The notes: a model not told the origin generated them from the letters alone. DNA of 8,974 nucleotides from an uncultured Sphingomonadales bacterium (GCA_903868655.1 CAIPWG010000124.1:1-8974); one strand, 5' to 3'; positions 1-7,334 are shown, counted from the stretch's first letter. Program-made: numbers and translations.

Positions 1-646
1 GCTGCGGGATCTTCGGCACGGCTGATCGGGCGACCGATCACCAAGACGCTGGCCCCGGCATCGCGTGCGGCACGCGGCGTGACCTGCGCTTTTGGTCTTC
101 CGTGGCGCCGTGGGCAGCCGGGCGCAGACCGGGCACGACCAGGTACCCGTTTTTCCACTGCTTGTGTACCGCACCAACTTCGTGCCCCGAGCATACAATC
201 CCGTCGAGGCCGGCTTCTTGCGCCAGTCCGGCAAGACGGAGTACCTGATCGTGCGATGATCCGCCTATCCCGGTGCGCGCCAGATCGGCATCATCGAGGC
301 TGGTCAGAACGGTTACCGCGACAACGCGGGTGTTCTCGCCAGCGGCGGCCTTCGCGTCTTCCATCATTGCGCGCCCGCCGGCAGCATGGATTGTCACGAT
401 GGCGGGTTGCAGTACGTGAATGGCCTGCATCGCGGCGGCAACCGTGTTGGGAATGTCGTGCAGTTTCAGATCGAGAAAAATCGGCAAGCCAAGCTTGGAC
501 AGTTCGTGAACGCCATGATGGCCATGCGCGCAAAAAAATTCGAGGCCAAGTTTGACTCCGCCGATGTGGCTGCGCACTTTTTGCGCCAGCACCAGAGCGC
601 TGTCGAGCCGGGGCACGTCGAGTGCCAGATAGATCGGATTGCTCAC
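1..646 (-). pseudogene. pyrF: Orotidine-5'-phosphate decarboxylase PyrF, frameshifted near the 3' end and cut by the window edge
   Basis: PyrF decarboxylates OMP to UMP, the last step of de novo pyrimidine synthesis, in the cytoplasm. The start is GTG at 646, inside the stop of the lapA-like gene (GTGA overlap). Visible motifs are D10, K32 (VKLG), the catalytic DLKLHD segment (D59, K61, D64) followed by IPNTV, VTVLTS (111-116), VCSGHE (151-156) and VPGLRP (171-176). After the DQK triplet at about residues 184-186 the first frame runs into an unrelated tail and stops at 38. In the next frame the expected continuation AQVTPRAARDAGASVLVIG, then RPISRAEDPAA, runs on to base 1. One base is therefore missing at the A4 run (plus-strand T4, 90-93). 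The GRP phosphate-binding arginine is lost from the product as read. This may be a real mutation or a homopolymer sequencing error; I think the error is more likely, because the rest is perfectly conserved. Identity is certain; functional status is not. Confidence 0.9.
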
Positions 647-966
647 AGGTCTGCCTTGTCCTTGCTGTCGAAGGGATCTGCACCGGTGCTGGGCCCGCTG
701 GCGGAATGAGTCAACGCATGGGCTTGTGCGGTCAGGGTGGCTTCGAGTGTGGCGATCCGTCGCGCCATGCGCCAGCGCGTGGCGCGCAACATCAGCGATG
801 TGGGTACAAATCCGATCAACAGTGATCCGATAACCAAGGCGGGCGCCTTGGTCTCCCAGATCAGACCCGGCCAGATATGCACCGCAACCGGTTCCGGATT
901 GGCGTAAGTAAACGCAAACAAGGCCACCACGATCAGGACCCAGAAACCGGATTTCAGCGCACGCAT
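643..966 (-). CDS. LapA-domain (DUF1049) small membrane protein
   Basis: A 107-residue protein with two hydrophobic helices, about residues 7-22 and 41-60, joined by a short loop with NPEPV and a tryptophan-containing segment. A charged, helical, probably coiled-coil tail (about 62-85) and a polar C-terminus follow. This layout matches the LapA domain family; E. coli LapA takes part in regulating lipopolysaccharide synthesis with LapB. No lapB-like gene is present in this window, so only a general envelope role can be proposed. The ATG at 966 is preferred over one 8 codons upstream because AAAGGA lies 5 bases before it. The stop overlaps the pyrF start by 4 bases, which suggests translational coupling. 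The gene lies 76 bases downstream of purB on the same strand. Confidence 0.82.
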   Translation of the reverse strand: MRALKSGFWVLIVVALFAFTYANPEPVAVHIWPGLIWETKAPALVIGSLLIGFVPTSLMLRATRWRMARRIATLEATLTAQAHALTHSASGPSTGADPFDSKDKADL

Positions 967-971
967 GGCGA

Positions 972-977
972 TCCTTT
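972..977 (-). promoter_or_regulatory. Ribosome binding site that fixes the lapA-like gene start
   Basis: AAAGGA on the minus strand, 5 bases before the ATG at 966. It favours this start over the in-frame ATG at 990, which would place this site inside the coding region. Confidence 0.6.
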
Positions 978-1042
978 GCGGGACAGACAATGTAGTCGGT
1001 GACCGTACCGCATCGCAGGCCTTTGTGAAGGTCGGTTTTCGG

Positions 1043-2356
1043 TCATTCCCCGAAGACGCGGGCGAAAGTCGTGTCGATCCCCTTGAAATGGTAATCGAGA
1101 TTGAACTTGTCCTCGATTTGATCCGGGGTAAGTGCCGCGCTGACTTCGGGATCGGCTTTCAGCAGTTCGAGCAGCGACAATGCGCCATCCGACTGCCAGA
1201 CTTTCATCGCGTTGCGTTGTACCAGGCGGTACGAATCATCGCGCGTCAGTCCGGCCTGAGTCAGCGCCAGCAGCACGCGTTGCGAATGAACCAGGCCACC
1301 CATTCGATCGAGATTCTTCTGCATGCGGTCGGGATAGACCAGCAGCTTGTCGACCACCGAAGTCAGGCGGCCCAGTGCGAAATCGAGTGTGATTGTCGCG
1401 TCGGGACCAATGAAGCGTTCGACCGACGAATGCGAAATGTCGCGTTCGTGCCACAAGGCAACGTTTTCCAGCGCCGGGGTGACCGCACTGCGCACCACGC
1501 GGGCGAGCCCGGTCAGATTTTCAGTCAGTACCGGGTTGCGTTTGTGCGGCATGGCCGACGAACCCTTTTGGCCGGGCGAGAAATATTCTTCGGCCTCCAG
1601 CACTTCGGTGCGCTGCAAATGGCGCACTTCGACTGCCAGCCGCTCGATCGAACTGGCCACGACGCCGAGCGTGGCAAAGAACATCGCGTGACGATCGCGC
1701 GGTATCACCTGGGTCGAAACGGGCTCTATGGCCAGCCCCAGAGCATCGGCAACATGTTCTTCGACTGACGGGTCAATATTGGCGAAAGTGCCAACTGCGC
1801 CCGAGATCGCACATGTGGCGATTTCGGCGCGGGCTGCGACCAGCCGCGCGCGGTTGCGGGTAAATTCTGCGTACGCTTCGGCCAGTTTCTTGCCGAACGT
1901 GGTCGGCTCTGCATGGATGCCGTGGCTGCGGCCGATTGTCGGCGTATACTTGTGTTCCAGCGCGCGGCGCTTGAGCGCAGCAAGCAGCGCATCGACATCG
2001 GCGATCAGCAGATCGGCGGCGCGTGCCAATTGCACGCTCAGCGTGGTGTCGAGCACATCCGAACTGGTCATGCCCTGATGCATGAACCGCGCTTCTGGGC
2101 CGACTTGTGCCGCCACCCAATCAAGAAACGCGATTACGTCGTGCTTGGTCACTGCTTCGATGGCGTCGATCGCGGCGACATCGATCGTGGGATTGGTCGC
2201 CCACCAATCCCACAGCGCTTTGGCGGCACTGTGAGGTACCACGCCAAGCTCGGCCAGTTTGTCGGTAGCATGCGCCTCGATTTCAAACCAGATGCGATAG
2301 CGCGCTTCGGCATCCCAGATCGCGGTCATTTGCGGGCGGGCATAACGAGGAACCAT
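1043..2356 (-). CDS. purB: Adenylosuccinate lyase PurB
   Basis: A cytoplasmic homotetrameric lyase of the fumarase/aspartase superfamily. It releases fumarate from SAICAR and from adenylosuccinate, so it serves both IMP synthesis and the IMP-to-AMP branch. The protein is 437 residues, a normal bacterial length. It opens with MVPRYARPQMTAIWD, the usual PurB N-terminus. Visible motifs are TSSDVLDT (97-104), GRSHGIHAEPTTFG (142-155, with H145 and H148) and the superfamily signature GSSAMPHKRNP (265-275), whose serine S267 lies in the flexible active-site loop. HERDISHSSVER follows at 303-314. The frame is open for 20 more codons upstream, but those residues resemble no PurB N-terminus, and a GGAG-like site precedes the ATG at 2356. 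It is co-directional with radC, 72 bases upstream. No feature suggests damage. Confidence 0.97.
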   Translation of the reverse strand: MVPRYARPQMTAIWDAEARYRIWFEIEAHATDKLAELGVVPHSAAKALWDWWATNPTIDVAAIDAIEAVTKHDVIAFLDWVAAQVGPEARFMHQGMTSSDVLDTTLSVQLARAADLLIADVDALLAALKRRALEHKYTPTIGRSHGIHAEPTTFGKKLAEAYAEFTRNRARLVAARAEIATCAISGAVGTFANIDPSVEEHVADALGLAIEPVSTQVIPRDRHAMFFATLGVVASSIERLAVEVRHLQRTEVLEAEEYFSPGQKGSSAMPHKRNPVLTENLTGLARVVRSAVTPALENVALWHERDISHSSVERFIGPDATITLDFALGRLTSVVDKLLVYPDRMQKNLDRMGGLVHSQRVLLALTQAGLTRDDSYRLVQRNAMKVWQSDGALSLLELLKADPEVSAALTPDQIEDKFNLDYHFKGIDTTFARVFGE

Positions 2357-2428
2357 GGCGACACTCCGGCTGTAACAGTTTCGCCAGCCGCTACGGGGTG
2401 GTGCGCCCGATGGCAAGTACTACGCCGC

Positions 2429-3184
2429 CTAGATCAGACCCTTGGCCTTCAGTGAGACATGCCCTTCGCGCCCGATAATCACGTGGTCGTGCACAGCGAT
2501 ACCAAGATGGCGTCCGGCGTCGATGATCTTTTGCGTGACCTGAATATCGGCGCGGCTGGGCTGGGGCGACCCAGAAGGATGGTTGTGCACCAGGATCAAG
2601 GCGGCAGCGCCAATTTCCATCGCCTTGGCCATGATTTCGCGCGTGTAGATCGCGGATTCGTCGAGCGTACCGTCGCTGACCAGTTGATCGAGCAGCAGCC
2701 TGTTCTGCACGTTGAGATAAAGCACGCGGACGCGTTCGTGGGTCAGATGCGCCATGTCGATATGGAGGTAATCAATCAGCGCCTGCCAGCTCGAGAGTAC
2801 CGAATTCTGCGCCGTCGTCGTCTGCGCCAGTCGCCTTGCGGCAATTCTCGCAATTTTCAATGCGGCGGCGGCAGTGTCCTTGATCCCGGTGATTTGGCGC
2901 AAGGCGTGCGGATCTGCGTTGAACACCGCAGGCAATGATCCGAACCGATGCAGCAAGACCCGCGCCAGCGGCTTCACATCCTTTTGAGGGATGGCCAGCA
3001 TCAGCAGGTATTCGATCACTTCGTGATCGGCCAACGCATCATCACCACCATCGAGCAGGCGTTGGCGTAATCGATTGCGGTGGCCAGAAGGATCATGCCC
3101 TTCGCGCACGCGATCTGCCTTTGCGGCATGCGCGGTTCGAGGCGCGGCTCCTGGCCTGGCGAACAGGCTGGATTCATCATTCAT
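2429..3184 (-). CDS. radC: RadC/JAMM-domain protein (UPF0758 family)
   Basis: A 251-residue member of the RadC family, often called a DNA repair protein although its biochemical role is unsettled. Residues 1-35 are low-complexity and polar. About 36-120 holds the N-terminal UPF0758 region with a helix-hairpin-helix-like stretch (about 88-112, ITGIKDTAAAALK). About 128-251 is the JAB/MPN metalloprotease-like domain: E150, the zinc-binding-type motif HNHPSG (H200, H202) and S210/D213, ending in the typical VSLKAKGLI. The motif is complete, so metal binding is likely. The ATG at 3184 gives close to family length. The frame stays open far upstream (to 3751), but that part lies antisense to ydbH and looks like no RadC. 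No clear Shine-Dalgarno precedes the start. It diverges from ydbH. Confidence 0.93.
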   Translation of the reverse strand: MNDESSLFARPGAAPRTAHAAKADRVREGHDPSGHRNRLRQRLLDGGDDALADHEVIEYLLMLAIPQKDVKPLARVLLHRFGSLPAVFNADPHALRQITGIKDTAAAALKIARIAARRLAQTTTAQNSVLSSWQALIDYLHIDMAHLTHERVRVLYLNVQNRLLLDQLVSDGTLDESAIYTREIMAKAMEIGAAALILVHNHPSGSPQPSRADIQVTQKIIDAGRHLGIAVHDHVIIGREGHVSLKAKGLI

Positions 3185-3222
3185 GGTGATCGTACATTGC
3201 CCAAGCCATGCATGTGCGCAAG

Positions 3223-3228
3223 AAGGGG
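3223..3228 (+). promoter_or_regulatory. Ribosome binding site that fixes the ydbH start
   Basis: AAGGGG lies 4 bases before the ATG at 3233. It supports this start over the ATG at 3080, which lies inside radC on the opposite strand. Confidence 0.6.
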
Positions 3229-3232
3229 CACA

Positions 3233-6200
3233 ATGACGGACCGAACCGATTTGGCGCATGATGGCAACATCGCGCAACGCAGCAGTCGTATCCGGCGTTG
3301 GGCGCTGGCGGGTGTTGGTACACTCGCGCTTGTTCTGGGCGGGATATGGGGCGCTCGGGATCGCATCGCTGCCAATGTGATCGACCGTGAACTGGCTGGC
3401 CTGGGTCTGCCCGCGCAATATCGCATCGATTCGATCGGATTGGGGCGCGAAGTGCTCAGCGGGGTTGTGGTCGGGGATCGCGTACATCCCTATCTGACGA
3501 TCGAACGCATCGAAATCATTCTGCGTTATGGCCTTGGCACCCCGACGATCGACCGAATCACATTGGTGCGCCCGCGCATTTATGGACGCTTGCGCGATGG
3601 CCGGGTTCATTTCGGCGCCCTTGACCGGTTGCTGTACGCGCCAACGTCGGGCGCGCCGGTTCGCTTGCCCGGCTGGACTTTGGCGGTGTCTGATGCGCGC
3701 GGCATCATTGACAGCGATTGGGGCGCGCTCGGCTTTTCTGCGGACGGGCAAGGCCGGCTTTCAGACGGATTCGCAGGAACCGTCGGCGTTGTCGTGCCAC
3801 AGGCGCGGTTGGAGGGGTGTGACCTCCGCAAGACCACGCTGTTTGCCCATGTCACGACACAAGCGGGGCGGCCGCGCATCGAAGGGCCGTTGCGCACGCT
3901 TGGCGCAGCTTGCGGTGGCACCCGTATTGCCCCGGCGCAGGCCAACCTTGCCGTTGCTGGCGATGAAAGCCTATCGAACTGGACCATCGGCGGTCGGTTC
4001 GGGGCGGGGCGGATCGATTTCAGACCCGCTGCCGTGGTCTCTGCCTTTGCCGGTGAAGCGGGGCTGCGTTGGCGCAGCGAACAGGCCAGTCTCTCGGGCC
4101 GGATTACTCTTGATCTCAACGGGATTGTCGCGCCCGCGCTACACTTGGCGCATGTCCGGCTGGATGGCGTGGTCCATGCCCGGCCGGCTTTATCGACGCT
4201 GGATTTCCGGGGTGACGTTGCGGGTACGGGCTTGGCTCGGGGCATCGCAGTACGCAATGCAATGGATCGCTTTCGCAGCACTGCCGAAGGTTCGCCAATT
4301 GCCCCATTGGTTGACCGGATCGCTTTGGGCCTGGCGCGTCAGGAGCAGGGCAATCGGTTGGCGGGGGCGATCGGGGCGCATGTCGATGCGACGGGTTGGC
4401 GTGTGGCAGTGCCATCGTTGCAGCTGCGCGGCGGCCATGGTGGCCAGGCCGTGGTGCGGCTCGACCAAGTGGCCGCGGTCGGCGGTCAAGGCAAAAGCCC
4501 CGAACTCCTCGGCAAATTTGCGATGGGCGGAACCGATCTGCCCATGGTCACCGGCACCATGAACGCAGCCGGACTGCGCGGGACGCAAGTGCATCTGGCG
4601 ATTGCGCCCTATACCGCGCGGGGTGCAGCGCTTGCAGTGCCGAACATGGCAATTACCCAAGAGCCCAGTGGCGCGTTGAATTTCACCGGGACGGCCGCGC
4701 TGAGTGGGCCGCTGGGACAAGGGCGGATCGATGGCCTGAGCATTCCGGTCGAAGGCGGCGTGACCCCGGACGGGCGGGTGGCGTTCATGCGGCAGTGCGC
4801 AACGCCGAGATTTGAGCGGTTGCGTTTTGGAACGCTGGATTTGGCGCGCGGCGCGATCACGGTATGCCCGACGGGCGGTGCAGTGGTGCGCACGAATGCC
4901 TCTGGGGTGCAGATATCGGCTGCGCTGCCCGGCGTGGTGCTGCATGGCGTTGGGGAAGGTTTGCCGATCGCGGTTCGGAGCAATGCGGTTCGGGTGAACT
5001 GGCCAGGCACGAGCACAGTCAACATGTTGGATGTTACGCGGGGCGCCGACCAATTTCGACTGCAAAGCGCAACGCTGACCAGCACGGGCACCACGCTGGG
5101 TGGAACATTTTCCGGCGGTGATGGCGTGATGGCGGCGCTGCCGGCAAAGTTTGGCGCCGCAAGCGGCCAATGGGCCGTCAAGGCTGGCCAGGTCATGCTG
5201 TCGGCAGGCACGTTTACCCTCACCGACCGAACCGATCCAGTGCGGTTTTTTCCGGTGAGCGCGCAGGATGCGACACTGATTATGGAGCGGGGTGCGGTGA
5301 ATGCCGATCTTCGCCTGGTGTCGGCGCATGCCGGAGAGGAACTGGCGCAGGTTCACGCGCACCATGATCTTTCGAGCGGGCAGGGTCACGCAGACCTTGC
5401 CATTGCCGGCATTGCTTTTCACGAGGCGGACCCAAAAACGCATAAGCCGGGGTTTCAGCCGGTCGATGTGTCAGACCTGGCAAAAGGTGTGATTGCCAAC
5501 GCCAACGGCACAATCAAAGGTTCTGCACGGATTGCTTGGAACGCCAACGCAGCCGGTGGCGGGGTGAGCGGCACAGGTCGATTTTCCAGCGACGATTTCG
5601 ATTTTGCAGCTGCATTTGGGCAGGTCGATGGCCTGTCAGGGATCGTCGAGTTCACGGATTTGATCCATCTGGTGACTGCGCCGCATCAGCACCTCAAAAT
5701 TGCGAGCATCAATCCGGGGATTGAAGTCATCAACGGTGCCATTGATCTGGATCTGCATGAAAACCAGGTTGTCCGGGTTAATCGCGCGCAATGGCCATTC
5801 GAAGGTGGCACGCTTGACCTTCAACCGACCGAATTGCACTTTGGCGTGGTCGAACCGCGCCGTTTCACCTTGCGGATCGATGGATTGGAGGCGGGGCGCT
5901 TTTTACAGCACATGAATATGTCGAACCTGTCCGCCACGGGCACCTTTGACGGGCAATTGCCGCTGGTGTTCGATGTCAACGGGGGGCGGATTGTCGGCGG
6001 CCAACTGGTCAGCCGTGCGCGTGGCGGCAATGTCAGCTACGTCGGTGCGCTCAGCTACCGCGATCTATCGCCGATGGCCAATTTCGCGTTCAAGATGCTG
6101 CGTTCGGTTGACTACAAGAACATGACGATCGGAATGGACGGCGATCTCGGTGGTGAAGTCGTTACCAAGGTCAGCTTTGGCGGGATCAGCCAGGGGCAGG

Positions 6201-6460
6201 GCGCCGAACGCAATCTGGTGACACGCCAACTGGCCAAGCTGCCGATCCGTTTCGATATCAATGTACGCGCTCAATTCTACGAACTGATCAGCACGCTGCG
6301 GTCGCTCTATGATCCTTCGATGGTGCCTGATCCGCGTGACAAGGGGCTCGTCGATGCGCAAGGCCGGCCCTTGCACAATCATGGTTCGGTCACGGTGGGC
6401 GTACCCGCCGGCGGATCGGGCAATATCATTCAGCATCAAGCAAGCGGAACCAAGCCATGA
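3233..6460 (+). CDS. ydbH: YdbH-family AsmA-like intermembrane phospholipid transport protein
   Basis: A 1075-residue protein, longer than E. coli YdbH (about 880). After a basic N-terminus, one membrane helix (about 23-40) anchors it in the inner membrane. The rest is predicted periplasmic and made of alternating beta-strand segments typical of AsmA-like proteins, which form long grooved rods. The C-terminal part fits the DctA-YdbH family: FTLRIDGLEAGRFL at about 877-890, a GTFDGQLPL segment, then TIGMDGDLGGEV, VTRQLAKLPIRFDINVRAQF and LRSLYDP. In E. coli, YdbH together with TamB and YhdP supports phospholipid transfer to the outer membrane and partners the lipoprotein YnbE. It has exactly four cysteines, in two close pairs (C196/C227 and C522/C545), which suggests disulfides. 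The stop overlaps ynbE as ATGA. Family assignment is strong, helped by its two neighbours; transport function is inferred. Confidence 0.9.
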   Translation: MTDRTDLAHDGNIAQRSSRIRRWALAGVGTLALVLGGIWGARDRIAANVIDRELAGLGLPAQYRIDSIGLGREVLSGVVVGDRVHPYLTIERIEIILRYGLGTPTIDRITLVRPRIYGRLRDGRVHFGALDRLLYAPTSGAPVRLPGWTLAVSDARGIIDSDWGALGFSADGQGRLSDGFAGTVGVVVPQARLEGCDLRKTTLFAHVTTQAGRPRIEGPLRTLGAACGGTRIAPAQANLAVAGDESLSNWTIGGRFGAGRIDFRPAAVVSAFAGEAGLRWRSEQASLSGRITLDLNGIVAPALHLAHVRLDGVVHARPALSTLDFRGDVAGTGLARGIAVRNAMDRFRSTAEGSPIAPLVDRIALGLARQEQGNRLAGAIGAHVDATGWRVAVPSLQLRGGHGGQAVVRLDQVAAVGGQGKSPELLGKFAMGGTDLPMVTGTMNAAGLRGTQVHLAIAPYTARGAALAVPNMAITQEPSGALNFTGTAALSGPLGQGRIDGLSIPVEGGVTPDGRVAFMRQCATPRFERLRFGTLDLARGAITVCPTGGAVVRTNASGVQISAALPGVVLHGVGEGLPIAVRSNAVRVNWPGTSTVNMLDVTRGADQFRLQSATLTSTGTTLGGTFSGGDGVMAALPAKFGAASGQWAVKAGQVMLSAGTFTLTDRTDPVRFFPVSAQDATLIMERGAVNADLRLVSAHAGEELAQVHAHHDLSSGQGHADLAIAGIAFHEADPKTHKPGFQPVDVSDLAKGVIANANGTIKGSARIAWNANAAGGGVSGTGRFSSDDFDFAAAFGQVDGLSGIVEFTDLIHLVTAPHQHLKIASINPGIEVINGAIDLDLHENQVVRVNRAQWPFEGGTLDLQPTELHFGVVEPRRFTLRIDGLEAGRFLQHMNMSNLSATGTFDGQLPLVFDVNGGRIVGGQLVSRARGGNVSYVGALSYRDLSPMANFAFKMLRSVDYKNMTIGMDGDLGGEVVTKVSFGGISQGQGAERNLVTRQLAKLPIRFDINVRAQFYELISTLRSLYDPSMVPDPRDKGLVDAQGRPLHNHGSVTVGVPAGGSGNIIQHQASGTKP

Positions 6461-6696
6461 CAGAACTCAGACGAGTATTTTTCCTCGCGGCGCCGGGTTG
6501 TGCCAAGCAGAGGTGGCGTTCTGGCCGTGTCATGATTGCGCTTGCGCTGGTCCCTTGTCTGGGCGGGTGTATCACAGTCAAGGCGCCCAACGCGCCGATC
6601 GTGATAGAACTCAATGTGAACATCAAACAGGAAGTATTGTACCGCCTGTCCGGAGACGCCGCACAGACGATCAACAAAAATGCGGAGATATTCTGA
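6457..6696 (+). CDS. ynbE: YnbE-family outer-membrane lipoprotein
   Basis: A 79-residue lipoprotein precursor. A basic N-terminal region (with RWRSGR at 19-24) is followed by a hydrophobic stretch and the lipobox LGGC, giving the lipidated C38. The mature part of about 42 residues carries APNAPIVIELNVNIKQEV (43-60), the hallmark YnbE strand; in E. coli the equivalent segment contacts the C-terminus of YdbH to complete the bridge to the outer membrane. No aspartate follows the cysteine (CITV), which fits sorting to the outer membrane. The ATG at 6457 overlaps the ydbH stop. An internal ATG at 6532 would give a shorter signal peptide nearer the E. coli size, but no ribosome binding site precedes it; the first ATG is preferred with moderate certainty. 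Confidence 0.9.
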   Translation: MTELRRVFFLAAPGCAKQRWRSGRVMIALALVPCLGGCITVKAPNAPIVIELNVNIKQEVLYRLSGDAAQTINKNAEIF

Positions 6697-7106
6697 TGCT
6701 GCTTGGAACCACGCCCGCTATCCCGGGCAAGAACCGCTTTGTGTTGTGCGTCATGTCGGCGCTGTCCCTGACTTGGTCGATCACTGCGGCTGCACAAGTG
6801 CGTGATCCGGCCTATGCAGCGGCGCGAACGGCGGGGCAGGTGGGTGAACAGGTGAACGGTTATCTGGGCTTTGTCACTCCACCCACCGCGGAACTGCGCA
6901 AAGTGGTCGAAGACATCAATATCAAACGTCGCGCGGTCTATGCCGACAAGGCAAAAGCGACCCATGCGACGATCGAGGAATATGCGCTGACCACAGGTTG
7001 CATGCTGATTACGCACACAGTGCCCGGAGAGAAGTATCAATCACCCGCTGGCGCATGGGAAACGCGCGGTGCCACGCCACCCCAGCGTGATCCGCGCTGC
7101 CCATAA
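6696..7106 (+). CDS. ydbL: YdbL-family (DUF1318) secreted periplasmic protein
   Basis: A 136-residue protein with an N-terminal signal peptide (basic GKNR at 11-14, hydrophobic core about 15-30, probable cleavage after AAA at 31-33). The mature part has the DUF1318 core: GQVGEQVNGYLGFV (47-60), VVEDINIKRRAVYADKAK (70-87) and VPGEKYQSPAGAWETR (109-124). It is the usual third member of the ydbH-ynbE-ydbL operon; E. coli YdbL is periplasmic and thought to modulate the YdbH-YnbE bridge. Its start shares one base with the ynbE stop (TGATG), and GGAG lies 8 bases upstream. The tail after the core is extended and ends in RCP. The mature protein has exactly two cysteines, C102 and C135, a possible disulfide. 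Confidence 0.9.
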   Translation: MLLGTTPAIPGKNRFVLCVMSALSLTWSITAAAQVRDPAYAAARTAGQVGEQVNGYLGFVTPPTAELRKVVEDINIKRRAVYADKAKATHATIEEYALTTGCMLITHTVPGEKYQSPAGAWETRGATPPQRDPRCP

Positions 7107-7108
7107 TG

Positions 7109-7123
7109 CCGGCGTGGCTGGCC
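7109..7123 (+). terminator. Weak stem-loop after ydbL
   Basis: GCCGGC, loop GTG, GCTGGC: a six-pair stem with one G-T wobble directly after the ydbL stop. No T-run follows, so it is not a classical intrinsic terminator. It may be a 3' end stabiliser or chance in G+C-rich DNA. Confidence 0.25.
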
Positions 7124-7200
7124 GCTTGCGCATACGAATCGCTGACGCGTTTCCGCCATGTGTTTGTTGGACGGTGCGAGCTTGTGCAAATGCGCCGACA

Positions 7201-7214
7201 CCGACTTCGGTCGG
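7201..7214 (+). other. Small hairpin with a C(TTCG)G loop upstream of the atp promoter region
   Basis: CCGAC, TTCG, GTCGG form a perfect five-pair stem. As RNA the closing pair and loop would be C(UUCG)G, an exceptionally stable tetraloop class. It lies between ydbL and the candidate atp promoter, and could mark the 3' end of the ydbH-ynbE-ydbL transcript. No T-run follows. Confidence 0.35.
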
Positions 7215-7215
7215 G

Positions 7216-7242
7216 TTGACTCACCTGTTACCCCCGTCTAGG
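7216..7242 (+). promoter_or_regulatory. Candidate promoter of the atpIBEF operon
   Basis: TTGACT (7216-7221) is a good -35 match. A possible -10, TCTAGG (7237-7242), lies 15 bases on and is a weak match, as is common in G+C-rich alphaproteobacteria. The -10 region overlaps a small inverted repeat, CCCCC-GTCTA-GGGGG (7231-7245). It is the only clear -35-like element in the 234-base gap before atpI and would give a leader of about 90 bases. The match is by eye only. Confidence 0.45.
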
Positions 7243-7300
7243 GGGCAGGCGCTCTCGGCGGACTTGTCTCGGCCTTGCGCAGCATCCAATGGGGGCATGG

Positions 7301-7316
7301 ACGGATTTCGGTCCGT
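7301..7316 (+). other. Hairpin in the atpI leader
   Basis: ACGGA, loop TTTCGG, TCCGT: a five-pair perfect stem ending 12 bases before the AGGAGG ribosome binding site of atpI. It could influence leader stability or ribosome access, but the stem is short and may be chance. Confidence 0.25.
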
Positions 7317-7328
7317 GGCCTTGGAGAC

Positions 7329-7334
7329 AGGAGG
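7329..7334 (+). promoter_or_regulatory. Strong ribosome binding site of atpI
   Basis: AGGAGG lies 6 bases before the ATG at 7341. It rules out the in-frame start at 7275, which would add residues unlike AtpI. Confidence 0.7.

Noticed and set aside
38..110. Programmed ribosomal frameshifting in pyrF
   Set aside because: The A4 run alone is not a convincing slippery site, no stimulatory structure is obvious, and no frameshifting is known for pyrF. A mutation or sequencing error is simpler.
2357..2416. A 20-codon N-terminal extension of purB
   Set aside because: The extension is unlike PurB. The family-typical start MVPRYARP begins at 2356 with a suitable GGAG upstream.
3207..3214. CATGCATG palindrome in the radC/ydbH gap as an operator
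   Set aside because: Eight bases is too short, and no second copy is seen nearby.
3185..3751. Long minus-strand extension of the radC frame (about 190 extra codons) opposite ydbH
   Set aside because: It lies antisense to a clear YdbH N-terminus, its residues show no domain character, and RadC has normal length from the ATG at 3184. Long open antisense frames are common in G+C-rich DNA.
4190..5443. A 417-codon open frame on the minus strand inside ydbH
   Set aside because: It is Arg/His/Pro/Gln-rich with no motifs, fully within ydbH, and has no ribosome binding site that I can see: a shadow of the coding strand.
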